Shown: positions 42,603 through 51,943 of the stretch, in pieces
How the letters are laid out: every line of letters starts with the position of its first letter
Numbering within the stretch: the first letter of the stretch is position 1
Source of the DNA: Eubacterium ruminantium
GTDB taxonomy: Bacteria; Bacillota; Clostridia; Lachnospirales; Lachnospiraceae
NCBI RefSeq assembly: GCF_900167085.1
Contig: NZ_FUXA01000005.1
Span: forward strand, 124,001-188,000
Reading direction: 5' to 3'
DNA: 64,000 bases
Translations under genes and position numbers: made by a program
Notes under the pieces: model-generated
Told to the model about the DNA's origin: nothing
Seen by the model: only the letters and a program-made list of their open reading frames with translations
Database searches by the model: none

Positions 42603-43466
42603 TCAGTCTTCATCTACCGGATGAAGATTCTTGAGTGAGATATCAAGGATAGGTGCTGAATGTGTGAGAGCACCGCTGCTGATAAAATCAACTCCAAGAT
42701 CAACAAGTCTTGCTATATTTTCTCTTGTTACATTTCCTGATACTTCAACTTCAGCTTTTCCGTCGATGATATTCATAGCTTCCTGCATATCTTCATGAGA
42801 CATGTTATCAAGCATGATGATATCAGCTTTTGCTTCAACGGCTTCGCGTACCATATCAAGGTTTTCGACTTCAACTTCAATCTTTCTTACAAATGGAGCA
42901 TATTCCTTAGCCATTGTGATAGCTTCTTTAACTCCGCCGGCTGCACCGATATGATTATCTTTAAGAAGAACTCCGTCAGAAAGATTGTATCTATGATTAT
43001 TTCCGCCGCCTACTCTAACAGAGTACTTTTCAAATATACGGTTGTTTGGAGTAGTCTTACGTGTATCGAGAAGTTTTGTCTTTGATCCTTCAAGAAGGGC
43101 AGCAACCGAATGAGTATATGTTGCTATACCTGACATTCTCTGAAGGTAGTTAAGAGCTGTTCTTTCTCCGCAAAGGAGTGCTCTGATATCGCCATAAACT
43201 TCACCCATAAGAAGTCCCTTTGTAACAGCATCGCCGTCTTTAACATAGAAGACAACTCTTGCAGTTTCATCAAGTAATTTGAAAACTCTTTCAAAAACCT
43301 GAAGTCCGCAGATGATACCATCTTCTTTAGCTATAAGGTCAACTTTTCCTTCCTTTGGGAGAGGCATAACTGAATTTGTGGAAACATCTTCACTGGAGAT
43401 GTCTTCTCTTAAAGCGCTTTCGATAAGCGGATCAACATTTAATTTTAATGTAACTGGATCAAACAT
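42603..43466 (-). CDS. nadC: Nicotinate-nucleotide pyrophosphorylase NadC
   Basis: A 287-residue protein. It converts quinolinate and PRPP to nicotinate mononucleotide. ERTALNYLQRMSGIATYTHS, LLDTRKTTPNNR and the late EVEVSGNVTRENIARLVDLG are family signatures. It starts two bases after the nadB stop. Confidence 0.92.
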   Translation of the reverse strand: MFDPVTLKLNVDPLIESALREDISSEDVSTNSVMPLPKEGKVDLIAKEDGIICGLQVFERVFKLLDETARVVFYVKDGDAVTKGLLMGEVYGDIRALLCGERTALNYLQRMSGIATYTHSVAALLEGSKTKLLDTRKTTPNNRIFEKYSVRVGGGNNHRYNLSDGVLLKDNHIGAAGGVKEAITMAKEYAPFVRKIEVEVENLDMVREAVEAKADIIMLDNMSHEDMQEAMNIIDGKAEVEVSGNVTRENIARLVDLGVDFISSGALTHSAPILDISLKNLHPVDED

Positions 43467-43468
43467 TT

Positions 43469-44944
43469 CTATTTTCCTTCCTTCTTTGCTTTTGCATTTT
43501 CTTTTTCTATTTTTATCTTTTCATATTCTTCGTCATTCTTAAAACCGCTTACTGCTTTATCGGCTTTCTGAATCTCTTCTCTTACAAGACGACGGTACTT
43601 CTCTGTAATGGCATCATCGTCTTCATATATATTGAGATCAACAGATGAAAAGATTTTTTCTCTAAATGATTCCTCATCATTTATTCCGGTATTAAGATTG
43701 ATGCTTCCGTAATCACCTTCGATATATGATTTGGTGATATCAAGCGCCGCTCTCTGAGCGAATACCATACTCTCAAGGAGAGAATTACTTGCAAGTCGGT
43801 TACGACCATGTACACCGTTGCAGGCTGTTTCACCTACGGCATATAATCTGTCCATGCTGGTCTTTGATTCGTGATCGACTTTGATTCCGCCCATAAAATA
43901 ATGCTGTGCCGGAACAACCGGAATGCATTCATTTGAAGGATCGAATCCCATCTTGCGACAGTGCTTAACGATATTAGGGAAATGAAGTTTTTGCTCTTCG
44001 GAATCGATAGGTCTCATATCCTCCCAGACATGCTGTGTTCCGTCCTTTGCCATCTGCTCATTTATGGCAGCTGTCAGAAGGTCTCTCGGAATGAGCTCGT
44101 CAACGAATCTGTTCATATCCTTATCATAGAGTTTTGCGCCTTCGCCTCGTACTGATTCAGAGATAAGGAAACTTCTTTCCTCTTCACGATCCGTATAGAA
44201 TGTAGTCGGATGTATCTGAACATAATTAATATCCTGAAGCTTGACATTATGCATAATGGCGATAGCGAGAGAGTCACCTGTAAGATGACGGTAATTGGTT
44301 GAGTGACGATATAATCCTCCGATACCTCCGGTAGCAAGGATGGTTACATCAGCTTCAACTTTCTCAAGTGTATTATTATCGAAACCTGCTTCTTCCCAGG
44401 TTAATTCTTTGCCGCCTCTTGTTATGACTGTTTCGTCTGATTTACGTATAACAGCGCCGTAGCATACATTGTCTTTCTCGATGATATCAATGAGTTTTGT
44501 ATATTCAACAAGGGTAACATTCTTCATCTTCTTAACCGCTGCAAGAAGATGACTGGTTATCTCTTTTCCGGTTACATCTTTATGGTAAACGATTCTTTCA
44601 GCACTGTGTCCACCCTCTCTTGTATAGTCAAGAGTACCATCGGGATTCTTGGCAAATCGTGCACCAACGGAAATAAGATCTTTTAAAACGGTCTGAGAAG
44701 ACCTTATCATGATCTCAACTGATACAGGATCATTTTCATAATGACCTGCTTTCATTGTATCCTCAAAATAACTATCGAAATCCGATTCGTCTTTTAATAC
44801 ACACATTCCGCCCTGGGCAAGAAATGAATCGTTCGTCTCGAGATTTCTCTTGGTTATCATAAGTATCTGTTTGTCTTTTGGAAGATTAAATGCAGCATAT
44901 AAAGCTGAGCATCCGCTTCCGGCTATAATAATATCTGTTTTCAT
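43469..44944 (-). CDS. nadB: L-aspartate oxidase NadB
   Basis: A 491-residue FAD enzyme that oxidises aspartate to iminoaspartate for NadA. The N-terminal dinucleotide motif is IIAGSGCSALYAAFNL; FLAQGGMCV, HSAERIVYHKDVTG and HPTTFYTD, and GVHGRNRLASNSLLE mark the family. First gene of the operon; AGAGGTG precedes the ATG, and the NiaR-type operator is 66 bp upstream. Confidence 0.92.
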   Translation of the reverse strand: MKTDIIIAGSGCSALYAAFNLPKDKQILMITKRNLETNDSFLAQGGMCVLKDESDFDSYFEDTMKAGHYENDPVSVEIMIRSSQTVLKDLISVGARFAKNPDGTLDYTREGGHSAERIVYHKDVTGKEITSHLLAAVKKMKNVTLVEYTKLIDIIEKDNVCYGAVIRKSDETVITRGGKELTWEEAGFDNNTLEKVEADVTILATGGIGGLYRHSTNYRHLTGDSLAIAIMHNVKLQDINYVQIHPTTFYTDREEERSFLISESVRGEGAKLYDKDMNRFVDELIPRDLLTAAINEQMAKDGTQHVWEDMRPIDSEEQKLHFPNIVKHCRKMGFDPSNECIPVVPAQHYFMGGIKVDHESKTSMDRLYAVGETACNGVHGRNRLASNSLLESMVFAQRAALDITKSYIEGDYGSINLNTGINDEESFREKIFSSVDLNIYEDDDAITEKYRRLVREEIQKADKAVSGFKNDEEYEKIKIEKENAKAKKEGK

Positions 44945-44997
44945 AGGCCAACACCTCTGACTGTATTTCTCTTTTGATATTCATCAAGTGAAGCTAT

Positions 44998-45037
44998 CAT
45001 ATCAGAAAAGTTTACAGCTGACAAGACACCTGTAAAC
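44998..45037 (-). promoter_or_regulatory. NiaR-type operator and nadB promoter
   Basis: GTTTACAG (45010-45017) and CTGTAAAC (45030-45037) are exactly inverted. On the minus strand ACAGGTGTCTTGTC lies within, similar to NiaR sites. A TTGTCA/TATGAT pair (45024-45019 and 45003-44998) overlaps it with a short 15-bp spacer. Confidence 0.6.
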
Positions 45038-45151
45038 TTTTTTTGTCATACTGAGTTCTTTGTCTATGCTAAAGATAAGAAAAATACTGAGGAAATGCTG
45101 CAATTATGATAGAATATATTTATAAAACTATGAAAGAAAGGGTGAAATATT

Positions 45152-45343
45152 TTGAGAAGAATAATTGCCAATAAGGCTCAGTGCCGTAAATGTAATGATA
45201 TAATCGAATCAAAAGTAAGAACCCAGAGAGTGAAGTGTTCATGCGGAAGCATTTGGGTTGATGGCGGAAAGTATTACATCAAAAGAGGATTCAAAGAAAG
45301 TAAAGATGATATAATCGAATTAAGTGAATTTGATGGTGAGTAA
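45152..45343 (+). CDS. Small zinc-ribbon-like protein (DUF7695-like)
   Basis: A 63-residue protein. The N-terminal MRRIIANKAQCRKCNDIIES and a second cysteine pair in VKCSCGSIWVDGG give CX2C...CXC, a zinc-ribbon-like arrangement; the C-terminus is acidic. The start is TTG, supported by AAAGAAAGGG nine bases upstream. The same type of protein is frequent in Clostridia with unknown function. The response regulator follows 20 bases later. Confidence 0.7.
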   Translation: MRRIIANKAQCRKCNDIIESKVRTQRVKCSCGSIWVDGGKYYIKRGFKESKDDIIELSEFDGE

Positions 45344-45363
45344 TTTTATCTTAGAGGGACAAT

Positions 45364-46053
45364 ATGCGTATATTGATAGTTGAAGATGAAGAAACTTTGG
45401 CCGGACTTATAGCCGACAGATTGAAAAAGGAACGATATACAGTTGATATTTCTAAAGACGGTGAAGACGGATCATATAATGCTCTTTCCGGAATATATGA
45501 TCTTATTCTTTTGGATATAATGCTTCCTAAAAAGAATGGTCTGGAAATACTTAGAGAGATAAGGGAAGAAGGCATTACTTCCAAAGTGATAATGCTTACC
45601 GCAAAAGGAGAATTGGAAGACAGACTAAGAGGGTTTAGTGAGGGGGCAAACGATTATCTGCCGAAACCATTTCATATAGATGAACTTATAGCAAGAGTGA
45701 ATGTTCAATTAAGGATGGAGAGCACTAAAGTAAAAAAACCTGAGTATGGAGATATTTTGCTGGACCGTGATATACCTGCATTGAAGAATATAAAAACCGG
45801 AGAAAGCATAAAGATAAATAATAAGGAATTCCAGCTTTTTGAATATTTTATCAATAATCCGGGGCGTGTACTTTCGCGCGAAATGATATATGACAGAGTA
45901 TGGGGAATGGAAAGTGAGACGCTTTCGAATAATCTGGAGGCATATATCTCATTTATACGTAAGAAGTTAAAAGTGCTTGAATCATCAGTAACTATTAAAT
46001 CTGTAAGGAATATGGGTTATAAGATGGAGATGTCGGATGAAAGAACTGAGTAG
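45364..46053 (+). CDS. OmpR-family response regulator
   Basis: A 229-residue protein. Receiver with VEDEE, phospho-acceptor Asp51 (LILLDIMLPK) and PKPF Lys; the C-terminal winged helix ends VRNMGYKM. AGAGGG precedes the start. It overlaps the kinase gene by 17 bases. Confidence 0.9.
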   Translation: MRILIVEDEETLAGLIADRLKKERYTVDISKDGEDGSYNALSGIYDLILLDIMLPKKNGLEILREIREEGITSKVIMLTAKGELEDRLRGFSEGANDYLPKPFHIDELIARVNVQLRMESTKVKKPEYGDILLDRDIPALKNIKTGESIKINNKEFQLFEYFINNPGRVLSREMIYDRVWGMESETLSNNLEAYISFIRKKLKVLESSVTIKSVRNMGYKMEMSDERTE

Positions 46054-47290
46054 AAAAATATTTTTCACAATATGCGGTATACTTACACTTTTTTTGATCG
46101 TCAGTATGGTCATTGTTAATGTAGAAAATTATCGCCGCGAATATGAAAATGTCAGTCGGAATCTCAATAAAATGGGGCAACCGGGAAGGTTTGGTCCGAG
46201 AAGTTTTTCGGAAGGGGATCCGGTGGGAAAGGATAGACCGAAAGAAGATGGTTTTATAAATCCGGATGAGGCTCCCGACGCAGAGAATATCATGTTCATG
46301 GACTATGAAGTATATACTGTTGATATAGTTGATAACAAGATTTCTCGTATTATAAGCCATGGGAATGAATCCGATAATTTTGATGTACAAGGAATTGCTT
46401 CGAATGTAATTAATAAATATGTATCGGATAAAATAAAAATAGGCAATCTTTATACGGCAAACTATTCGTTTAACTATAAAATGAATCGGTCTTTGATAAT
46501 AGTAAATAATACGTCTATTAAAAAGAAACTTAGGGATATACTTATAGAAACTCTTATTCTATTTATATTATTTGAAGCGGCCATTATTATTTTTTCAAAA
46601 GTAATAACAGGATGGATCATAAAACCGGCAAAGGAGGCATTTAGGAAACAGAAGGAATTTATCGCGGATGCTTCTCATGAACTTAAAACGCCTATAGCTG
46701 TTATAATGGCTTCTTCAGATGAACTGTCAGGAGAAAAAAATCAAAAATATATTGATAATATCAGATATGAATCCGAGAGGATGAATAAGCTTTTAACAGC
46801 GCTTCTTGATCTTTCTAAACTGGAAAACGAAAGTTCAAAGGAAGAGTATAAGGAAGAGAATATTTCAAAAATTGTTGAAAAAATGGCGCTTGTTTTTGAA
46901 GGGGTTGCTTTTGAACAGGGAGTTTCTGTAAATACAGAAATAGAATCAGGACTTAAGCTTCGCTGCAATAAGGAAGATATTGAAAGACTGGTTTCTATAC
47001 TTATTGATAATGCGATTAAGCATAGTTATAAGGATAGTGAGGTCAGGGTTGAAGCATTTGCAGAGAAAAACAGTATAGTGATACAAGTTGTAAATCATGG
47101 TGATCCTATAGAAGAGGGAGATGAAGAGAAGATATTTGAAAGATTCTACAGGGCGGATAAATCCAGAAACAGAAATGAAAATCGTTATGGACTGGGACTT
47201 GCGATCGCTAAAAGAATAGTTCTTAATCATGGCGGTACCATAAAAGCTTCATCGAAAAAAAATGTTACAACATTTGAAGTGAGAATATGA
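46037..47290 (+). CDS. Sensor histidine kinase
   Basis: A 417-residue protein. Helix 1 about 7-27, an extracellular region of about 135 residues, helix 2 about 169-190. H-box FIADASHELKTPIAVIM, N-box SILIDNAIKHS and G-box RYGLGLAIAKRI are intact. It lacks an obvious HAMP domain. The signal is unknown. Partner regulator overlaps upstream; a GNAT gene follows 19 bp later. Confidence 0.88.
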   Translation: MKELSRKIFFTICGILTLFLIVSMVIVNVENYRREYENVSRNLNKMGQPGRFGPRSFSEGDPVGKDRPKEDGFINPDEAPDAENIMFMDYEVYTVDIVDNKISRIISHGNESDNFDVQGIASNVINKYVSDKIKIGNLYTANYSFNYKMNRSLIIVNNTSIKKKLRDILIETLILFILFEAAIIIFSKVITGWIIKPAKEAFRKQKEFIADASHELKTPIAVIMASSDELSGEKNQKYIDNIRYESERMNKLLTALLDLSKLENESSKEEYKEENISKIVEKMALVFEGVAFEQGVSVNTEIESGLKLRCNKEDIERLVSILIDNAIKHSYKDSEVRVEAFAEKNSIVIQVVNHGDPIEEGDEEKIFERFYRADKSRNRNENRYGLGLAIAKRIVLNHGGTIKASSKKNVTTFEVRI

Positions 47291-47309
47291 TAACGGAGAT
47301 ATTTGAATT

Positions 47310-47756
47310 ATGGAAGGTAAAAAAGGTCTGGTAACGGTCAGACCGGTAACGGAGACCGATGCCGCCGAAGTATGTATGATATGCTGCGAAGATCTGGGAT
47401 ATCAATGTGATAAGTCCCTGGTCAAGCTGAGAATCAGTCAGCTCGATACTGAGAGAGAGGCGGTATTTGTAGCAATATTTGAAGATCGTATAGTCGGTTT
47501 TATCCATGTTGAAAGATATAATACACTTTACTTTGAGACGATGGCCAATATTCTCGGACTGGCTGTAAGTTCAAAGGTCAGAAAACACGGGATAGGTAAG
47601 GCTCTTGTAGAAAAGGCTGAAGAATGGGCTAACGAGAATGACATAGCTCTTATGAGACTGAATTCGGGAGCATCCAGAAGCGGTGCTCATGAGTTCTACA
47701 GACATCTCGGTTATGCATCCGAGAAGAACCAGCTGAGATTTGTAAAAAAATTATAA
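47310..47756 (+). CDS. GNAT N-acetyltransferase
   Basis: A 148-residue single-domain GNAT. LAVSSKVRKHGIGKALVEKA is the acetyl-CoA loop (R/QxxGxG), and LNSGASRSGAHEFYRHLGY the C-terminal strand-helix. The substrate is unknown. It is probably the last gene of the two-component operon and is followed by a terminator. Confidence 0.85.
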   Translation: MEGKKGLVTVRPVTETDAAEVCMICCEDLGYQCDKSLVKLRISQLDTEREAVFVAIFEDRIVGFIHVERYNTLYFETMANILGLAVSSKVRKHGIGKALVEKAEEWANENDIALMRLNSGASRSGAHEFYRHLGYASEKNQLRFVKKL

Positions 47757-47767
47757 TGAATATGCAG

Positions 47768-47803
47768 ATGCACCATCTGATAACTGATTGGATGGTGCAT
47801 TTT
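47768..47803 (+). terminator. Terminator after the GNAT gene
   Basis: ATGCACCATC (47768-47777) and GATGGTGCAT (47791-47800) are exactly inverted, with a short T-tract. Confidence 0.7.
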
Positions 47804-47838
47804 AAACGAATATAATTCAGTTTAATGGAGGAAAAAAG

Positions 47839-48180
47839 ATGGCTGGAACAATTATTTCTGGTGTGATTTTCTGTATAGTTGCAATGATAATGCTTGGAAT
47901 TGGAGTTAGTCAGCTAAAGAGTAAGGAACCTGTTGGTTTTTATACAGGAGAAAAACCACCGAAAGTAGATCAATTATCAGATGTAAATTCATGGAATAAG
48001 AAACATGGCGTAATGTGGATCATTTATGGCATTTGTATTATTGGCTCGTGGATTTGTTCTGCGTTTATTGGAGGAGACAGCATATACTCCGTGATTCCGT
48101 TATGTATAGGCACGATTATTCCTATTCTGATTATGGTATTTCTTCATCACAAATGGGTGAAAAGGTATTTTATACAATAA
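47839..48180 (+). CDS. Small three-helix membrane protein
   Basis: A 113-residue protein. Hydrophobic segments about 5-24, 57-76 and 84-104; the first loop is conserved-looking (EPVGFYTGEKPPKVDQ, then WNKKHGVMWIIYG). It resembles SdpI/immunity-type small membrane proteins but I cannot assign it. GGAGG precedes the ATG. No neighbour explains it. Confidence 0.65.
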   Translation: MAGTIISGVIFCIVAMIMLGIGVSQLKSKEPVGFYTGEKPPKVDQLSDVNSWNKKHGVMWIIYGICIIGSWICSAFIGGDSIYSVIPLCIGTIIPILIMVFLHHKWVKRYFIQ

Positions 48181-48281
48181 ATTGCAGTTTGTCGACCTAA
48201 TTGAATAATGAACTTTACATAGAGCAGTTATCTCGAAAGAGGTAGCTGCTCTTTTGCTTGCTAGTGTGGTGTATTTATGTA

Positions 48282-48341
48282 TATAATTATTTTACCGAAG
48301 TTCATTTTACCGAAGTTCATTTAGGCGAAGTGAACTTCGGT
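48282..48341 (+). promoter_or_regulatory. -10 box followed by three ACCGAAGTTCA sites
   Basis: TATAAT (48282-48287) is followed by ACCGAAGTTCA at 48294-48304 and 48309-48319 (direct) and its inverse TGAACTTCGGT at 48331-48341. Sites placed just after a -10 box suggest a repressor for the flavoprotein gene. A 62-codon open frame across them has no ribosome site. Confidence 0.5.
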
Positions 48342-48479
48342 GAGATTGATGAATATGTCGAAGAGTGCGCCAAAATAGTTCTTTCCGAAATATCACCACC
48401 AATACGTTCCGTCGTCGAGAAGTATATATCACAGGCAGACGCGTAAATTTCAGAATTATGTACGAAGGAGTTTTGTGGA

Positions 48480-49025
48480 ATGAGAGCTTTGATAATTAAT
48501 TGCAGCCCTGTTCGCACAGGGGCAACTGCAGAAATAGTTAAGCTGGTTTCGGAACAGTTATCAAATAAATACAGTGTCAAAAGCATTTGCATTGACGATT
48601 ATGTCTTTGCATTCTGCAGAGGCTGCCGTTCGTGCCACAATATGGCGAAGTGTGTCATGAGTGATGCGGGTGTTATCGAGAATATAATGAGAGAATATGA
48701 TGAGGCAGATATTATTGTCTCTGTTTCTCCGTCATACTGGGCAGATATTCCCGGACAGTTCAAGGCATTCATCGACAGATGTACACCTTGGTGCAATACG
48801 CACGAGCCGCATGCAACTATTAAGCCTGGCAAGAAAGGCTTTACAATTGCTTTGAGAACCGGACCTAATATGCCGGAATGTGAGCGGATCATCGGAAGCA
48901 TAGAACATTTTTATGGCCATTTGGAGATAGAGAGTGTGGGTCATCTTGGGCTGACATCTATCGAATATAAAACGGATGTAGAATCAAGAAAACAGGAAAT
49001 ATTAGATTTCTGTAAGTACATATAG
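48480..49025 (+). CDS. Flavodoxin-like NAD(P)H-dependent oxidoreductase
   Basis: A 181-residue protein. The N-terminal INCSPVRTGATAEI is the FMN-phosphate loop; FCRGCRSCHNMAKCVMSD is the Cys-rich loop of iron-sulfur flavoproteins; SPSYWADIPGQFKAFIDR is the flavin-binding strand. AAGGAG precedes the ATG. Repeated operator-like sites lie upstream. Confidence 0.85.
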   Translation: MRALIINCSPVRTGATAEIVKLVSEQLSNKYSVKSICIDDYVFAFCRGCRSCHNMAKCVMSDAGVIENIMREYDEADIIVSVSPSYWADIPGQFKAFIDRCTPWCNTHEPHATIKPGKKGFTIALRTGPNMPECERIIGSIEHFYGHLEIESVGHLGLTSIEYKTDVESRKQEILDFCKYI

Positions 49026-49078
49026 GAATCGTTCTGCTTAATCAGAAATTATACTTTGACTTTGAGAGGAAGAAAATA

Positions 49079-49561
49079 ATGGAACTTTGGGATGCATATG
49101 ACAGAAATTTTAAGAAGATAGAAGGCATTACACTTATCCGTGGAGAGGAGAGCAGCATACCCAAGGGGATTTATCACATGGTGGTCTTTATACTTGTGCG
49201 TCATGTCGATGGCCAATACCTGCTGATGAGACGTTCCCCCGGTAAGGCTTATCCTTTGTACTGGGAAGCAACTGCGGGTGGCTCGGTATTGCAAGGGGAA
49301 TCCGCAATTGAGGGTGCATTACGCGAACTGAGAGAAGAAACGGGAATAATCGCTGATACCCTCGAAGAAAAGGAACGTTTTGTCGAAGATGAAACACATA
49401 GCGCATATTATGCATTTGTATGCATCACGAGTTGTGACAAGGAAAGCGTTATTCTCCAGGAAGGGGAGACCTGTGACTATAAGTGGGCTGATAAGGAAGA
49501 AATACTTGCCATGGGAGACGATGAGCTACTGTCACAGACCATGAGGAAGTACGTGATATAG
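49079..49561 (+). CDS. NUDIX hydrolase
   Basis: A 160-residue protein with a NUDIX box beginning GGSVLQGESAIEGALRELRE and ending ETGI (about 65-87). The N-terminal MELWDAYDRNFKKIEG plus GIYHMVVFILVRHVDGQYLL resembles the isopentenyl-diphosphate-isomerase-like/YfcD branch, but the substrate is open. GAGG precedes the start. Confidence 0.85.
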   Translation: MELWDAYDRNFKKIEGITLIRGEESSIPKGIYHMVVFILVRHVDGQYLLMRRSPGKAYPLYWEATAGGSVLQGESAIEGALRELREETGIIADTLEEKERFVEDETHSAYYAFVCITSCDKESVILQEGETCDYKWADKEEILAMGDDELLSQTMRKYVI

Positions 49562-49588
49562 CATTAAACCGGAAGATAATCGCACAAA

Positions 49589-49623
49589 GGAGCTTCAGTC
49601 ATAGGACTGAAGCTCCTATTTTT
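49589..49623 (+). terminator. Terminator after the NUDIX gene
   Basis: GGAGCTTCAGTC (49589-49600) and GACTGAAGCTCC (49605-49616) are exactly inverted, followed by TATTTTT. Confidence 0.85.
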
Positions 49624-49655
49624 ACAGACTTTTACACAGACTCTTTTAAATTTTT

Positions 49656-49685
49656 AAGAAGGACATAAATTGTCCTTCTTTTTTA
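49656..49685. terminator. Second terminator-like hairpin
   Basis: AAGAAGGACA and TGTCCTTCTT pair around a short AT loop (49656-49680) and run into T residues. Confidence 0.65.
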
Positions 49686-49771
49686 ATATTCATTTAAGGT
49701 TAGGGGGGTATTATCAACATATAGATTAAATATGCGTATGTTTAAAAGTTTAAAAGGAAGGATGTGTTCAT

Positions 49772-50485
49772 ATGTTGAATGATTTTTTTTCATCAATAAT
49801 TGAAAATGGTGCATTCAGCGGAAGTGACTTTATATATACAACATTTACAGCGCTGGTGTGCGGTATGATTATTTCCGGAGCCTATGTGATAAAGAATAAG
49901 TGCTCGAAAAGTTTTGCGATAACGCTTGTGCTGCTTCCGGCGATAGTAGAAGTGGTCATTATACTTGTAAACGGAAATATAGGAACAGGAATAGCTGTAG
50001 CAGGAGCTTTCAGTCTTGTTAAATTCAGATCTGCTCCGGGAAAAGGCCAGGAGATCACAAGTATTTTTCTTGCTATGGCAGTGGGACTTGCGTCAGGGAT
50101 GGGACATATAGGTGTAGCATTCTTTTTCACGCTGATAATTTCTCTATTGAATGTCGTGCTTAATATTTCCGGATTTGGCGGAAAAAGGGAAAGCTATAGA
50201 AAGCTTAAAGTAACAGTTCCTTATAATGTTGATTACGAAAAGATTTTTGATGATATTTTTAAAAAGTATGCTGTTAGGTTTTCATATGATGAGATCAAAA
50301 CCGGAGGAGAAAAGAATCGCAGTGAGGAAAAACAGGATATTTCAACAGGAGTATATAAAATATGTATCAATATATCGCTCAGAAAGAATGCTTCGATCAA
50401 GAATATGATAGATGAACTGAAAAATATGAATGGAAATCTTGATGTATGTATCGGAAAGATATCAGATAATCAGGATAATTTATAA
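49772..50485 (+). CDS. DUF4956 membrane protein
   Basis: A 237-residue protein. Four hydrophobic segments (about 20-40, 48-68, 72-88, 105-135) include the family hallmark GAFSLVKFRSAPGKGQE; the C-terminal 90 residues are a soluble ACT-like alpha/beta domain. DUF4956 genes usually accompany CotH/VTC or carbohydrate-binding surface proteins; here the next gene, 17 bp downstream, is such a surface protein. Function unknown. Confidence 0.82.
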   Translation: MLNDFFSSIIENGAFSGSDFIYTTFTALVCGMIISGAYVIKNKCSKSFAITLVLLPAIVEVVIILVNGNIGTGIAVAGAFSLVKFRSAPGKGQEITSIFLAMAVGLASGMGHIGVAFFFTLIISLLNVVLNISGFGGKRESYRKLKVTVPYNVDYEKIFDDIFKKYAVRFSYDEIKTGGEKNRSEEKQDISTGVYKICINISLRKNASIKNMIDELKNMNGNLDVCIGKISDNQDNL

Positions 50486-50502
50486 ATGAGGAGGATAAGA
50501 TT

Positions 50503-51831
50503 ATGAGAAAGAAAGTAAGTATGGTACTTGTATCATTAATGATAATGGGAAGCCTTGCGGCATGTGGTTCAAAAGAAAATAGCAGTAGTGCAGTGAATAA
50601 ATCAGCAACCTTAGGAAACGATACAGAGATAAATTTATCTGAAAAAAGTGCCGATACAGAAAATGAAAAAAGAGTAAATAAAAAACAGGAATCAGAAAAA
50701 CAAAATTCAGAAACAGAAGAACAAGGAACAGAAATTGAAAAATCAGAAAAGCAGAATAGAGAGAACTCAACAACATCCGGGGCGGAGGAATTATTTACAG
50801 ATAGAGATCTTACTATGGAGGCGGATCTTTCAAATGCAGAAACAATAGAGCTTAGTGACGGTAAAGATGTGACGATAGATAAGGAAGGAGTGTATGTTAT
50901 CAAGGGTACGGCCAAGAATTCTTCTTTGGTTATAGATGCTGATAAGGAGAGTAAAGTTCAGCTTGTTTTAGATGGTGTAAATATCAGTAATGAGACAGTG
51001 CCATGTATATATGTAAAAAAAGCAGATAAAGTATTTGTGACCACAACAAATTCCGAGAATAATCTTGAAGTATCAGGCACATTTACAAATGATGGTGAAA
51101 ATGATCTTGATGCGGTTATTTTCTCAAAAGAAGATATTGTTATAAACGGACTTGGAACAGTAAATATAAAGTCAACAGATAATGCTGTATCAAGTAAAGA
51201 TACTCTGAAGATAACAGGAGGTACTATAAATATAGATTGTGACGGGAATGCTCTTCGTGCGCATGATTCTATAGATGTTTACGATGGCAAGATCAATATA
51301 GCAAATTGCAATGATGGTCTCCATGCAGAGGATAGTGATGATGACAGTCTTGGCAGTATAAACATTTGCAATGGTGAATTTAATATAGTGGCAAATGATG
51401 ATGCTATTCATGCTACAACTATTATAAAGATTGAAGGCGGCACATTTGATCTTGTAGGAAGAGAATGCATGGAGGGAACATATATAGAGATCGATGATGG
51501 AAACATAAAAATAGAAGCAAGTGATGACGGAATCAATGCGGCTGCAAAATCAGATAAATATACACCGACATTTATACTAAACGGAGGAAATGTAACTATA
51601 GAAATGGGACAGGGAGATACAGATGGGGTTGATTCAAACAGAAATATATATATTAATGGAGGAGTAATATCCATAAATGGCCAGTCAACATTCGATTATG
51701 ATGGTGAGGCGGTTTACAGCGGCGGAACCATAATCGAAAATGGTCAGGAAACAAATGAAATATCGAATCAGTTTATGGGAGGCGGTCACGGTGGAATGAG
51801 AGAACCCGACGGAATGGGCGGCCGTCCATAA
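50503..51831 (+). CDS. Surface lipoprotein with Cthe_2159-like carbohydrate-binding beta-helix
   Basis: A 442-residue protein. Signal peptide with lipobox SLAACG (about 18-23), then a Lys/Glu/Ser-rich spacer (about 25-90), then a beta-helix domain with repeated short strands such as DTLKITGGTINIDCDGNALR, NDGLHAEDSDDDSLGSINI and SDDGINAAAKSDKY. The Asp/Asn-rich turns suggest calcium binding. This is the Cthe_2159 (PF14262-like) group, which binds pectin-type polysaccharides. It ends in a Gly/Met tail (FMGGGHGGMREPDGMGG). Co-transcribed with DUF4956. Confidence 0.82.
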   Translation: MRKKVSMVLVSLMIMGSLAACGSKENSSSAVNKSATLGNDTEINLSEKSADTENEKRVNKKQESEKQNSETEEQGTEIEKSEKQNRENSTTSGAEELFTDRDLTMEADLSNAETIELSDGKDVTIDKEGVYVIKGTAKNSSLVIDADKESKVQLVLDGVNISNETVPCIYVKKADKVFVTTTNSENNLEVSGTFTNDGENDLDAVIFSKEDIVINGLGTVNIKSTDNAVSSKDTLKITGGTINIDCDGNALRAHDSIDVYDGKINIANCNDGLHAEDSDDDSLGSINICNGEFNIVANDDAIHATTIIKIEGGTFDLVGRECMEGTYIEIDDGNIKIEASDDGINAAAKSDKYTPTFILNGGNVTIEMGQGDTDGVDSNRNIYINGGVISINGQSTFDYDGEAVYSGGTIIENGQETNEISNQFMGGGHGGMREPDGMGGRP

Positions 51832-51943
51832 AACCATTTTGACTTTTGACACTAATGTCCGAATTTATATATAATAGGTTTTAAAAAGTATTATGCATAA
51901 TATTTTTCGGTTTGAAAAATGCTATGCCGGAAAGAGTTTAATT

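Noticed and set aside
48258-48446. 62-codon frame over the ACCGAAGTTCA repeats
   Set aside because: No ribosome site, and its N-terminal repeats simply translate the operator-like sites; judged non-coding.
50397-50915. 172-codon minus-strand frame rich in Ser/Phe
   Set aside because: Antisense shadow of the Lys/Glu/Ser-rich spacer of the beta-helix lipoprotein; no start signal.
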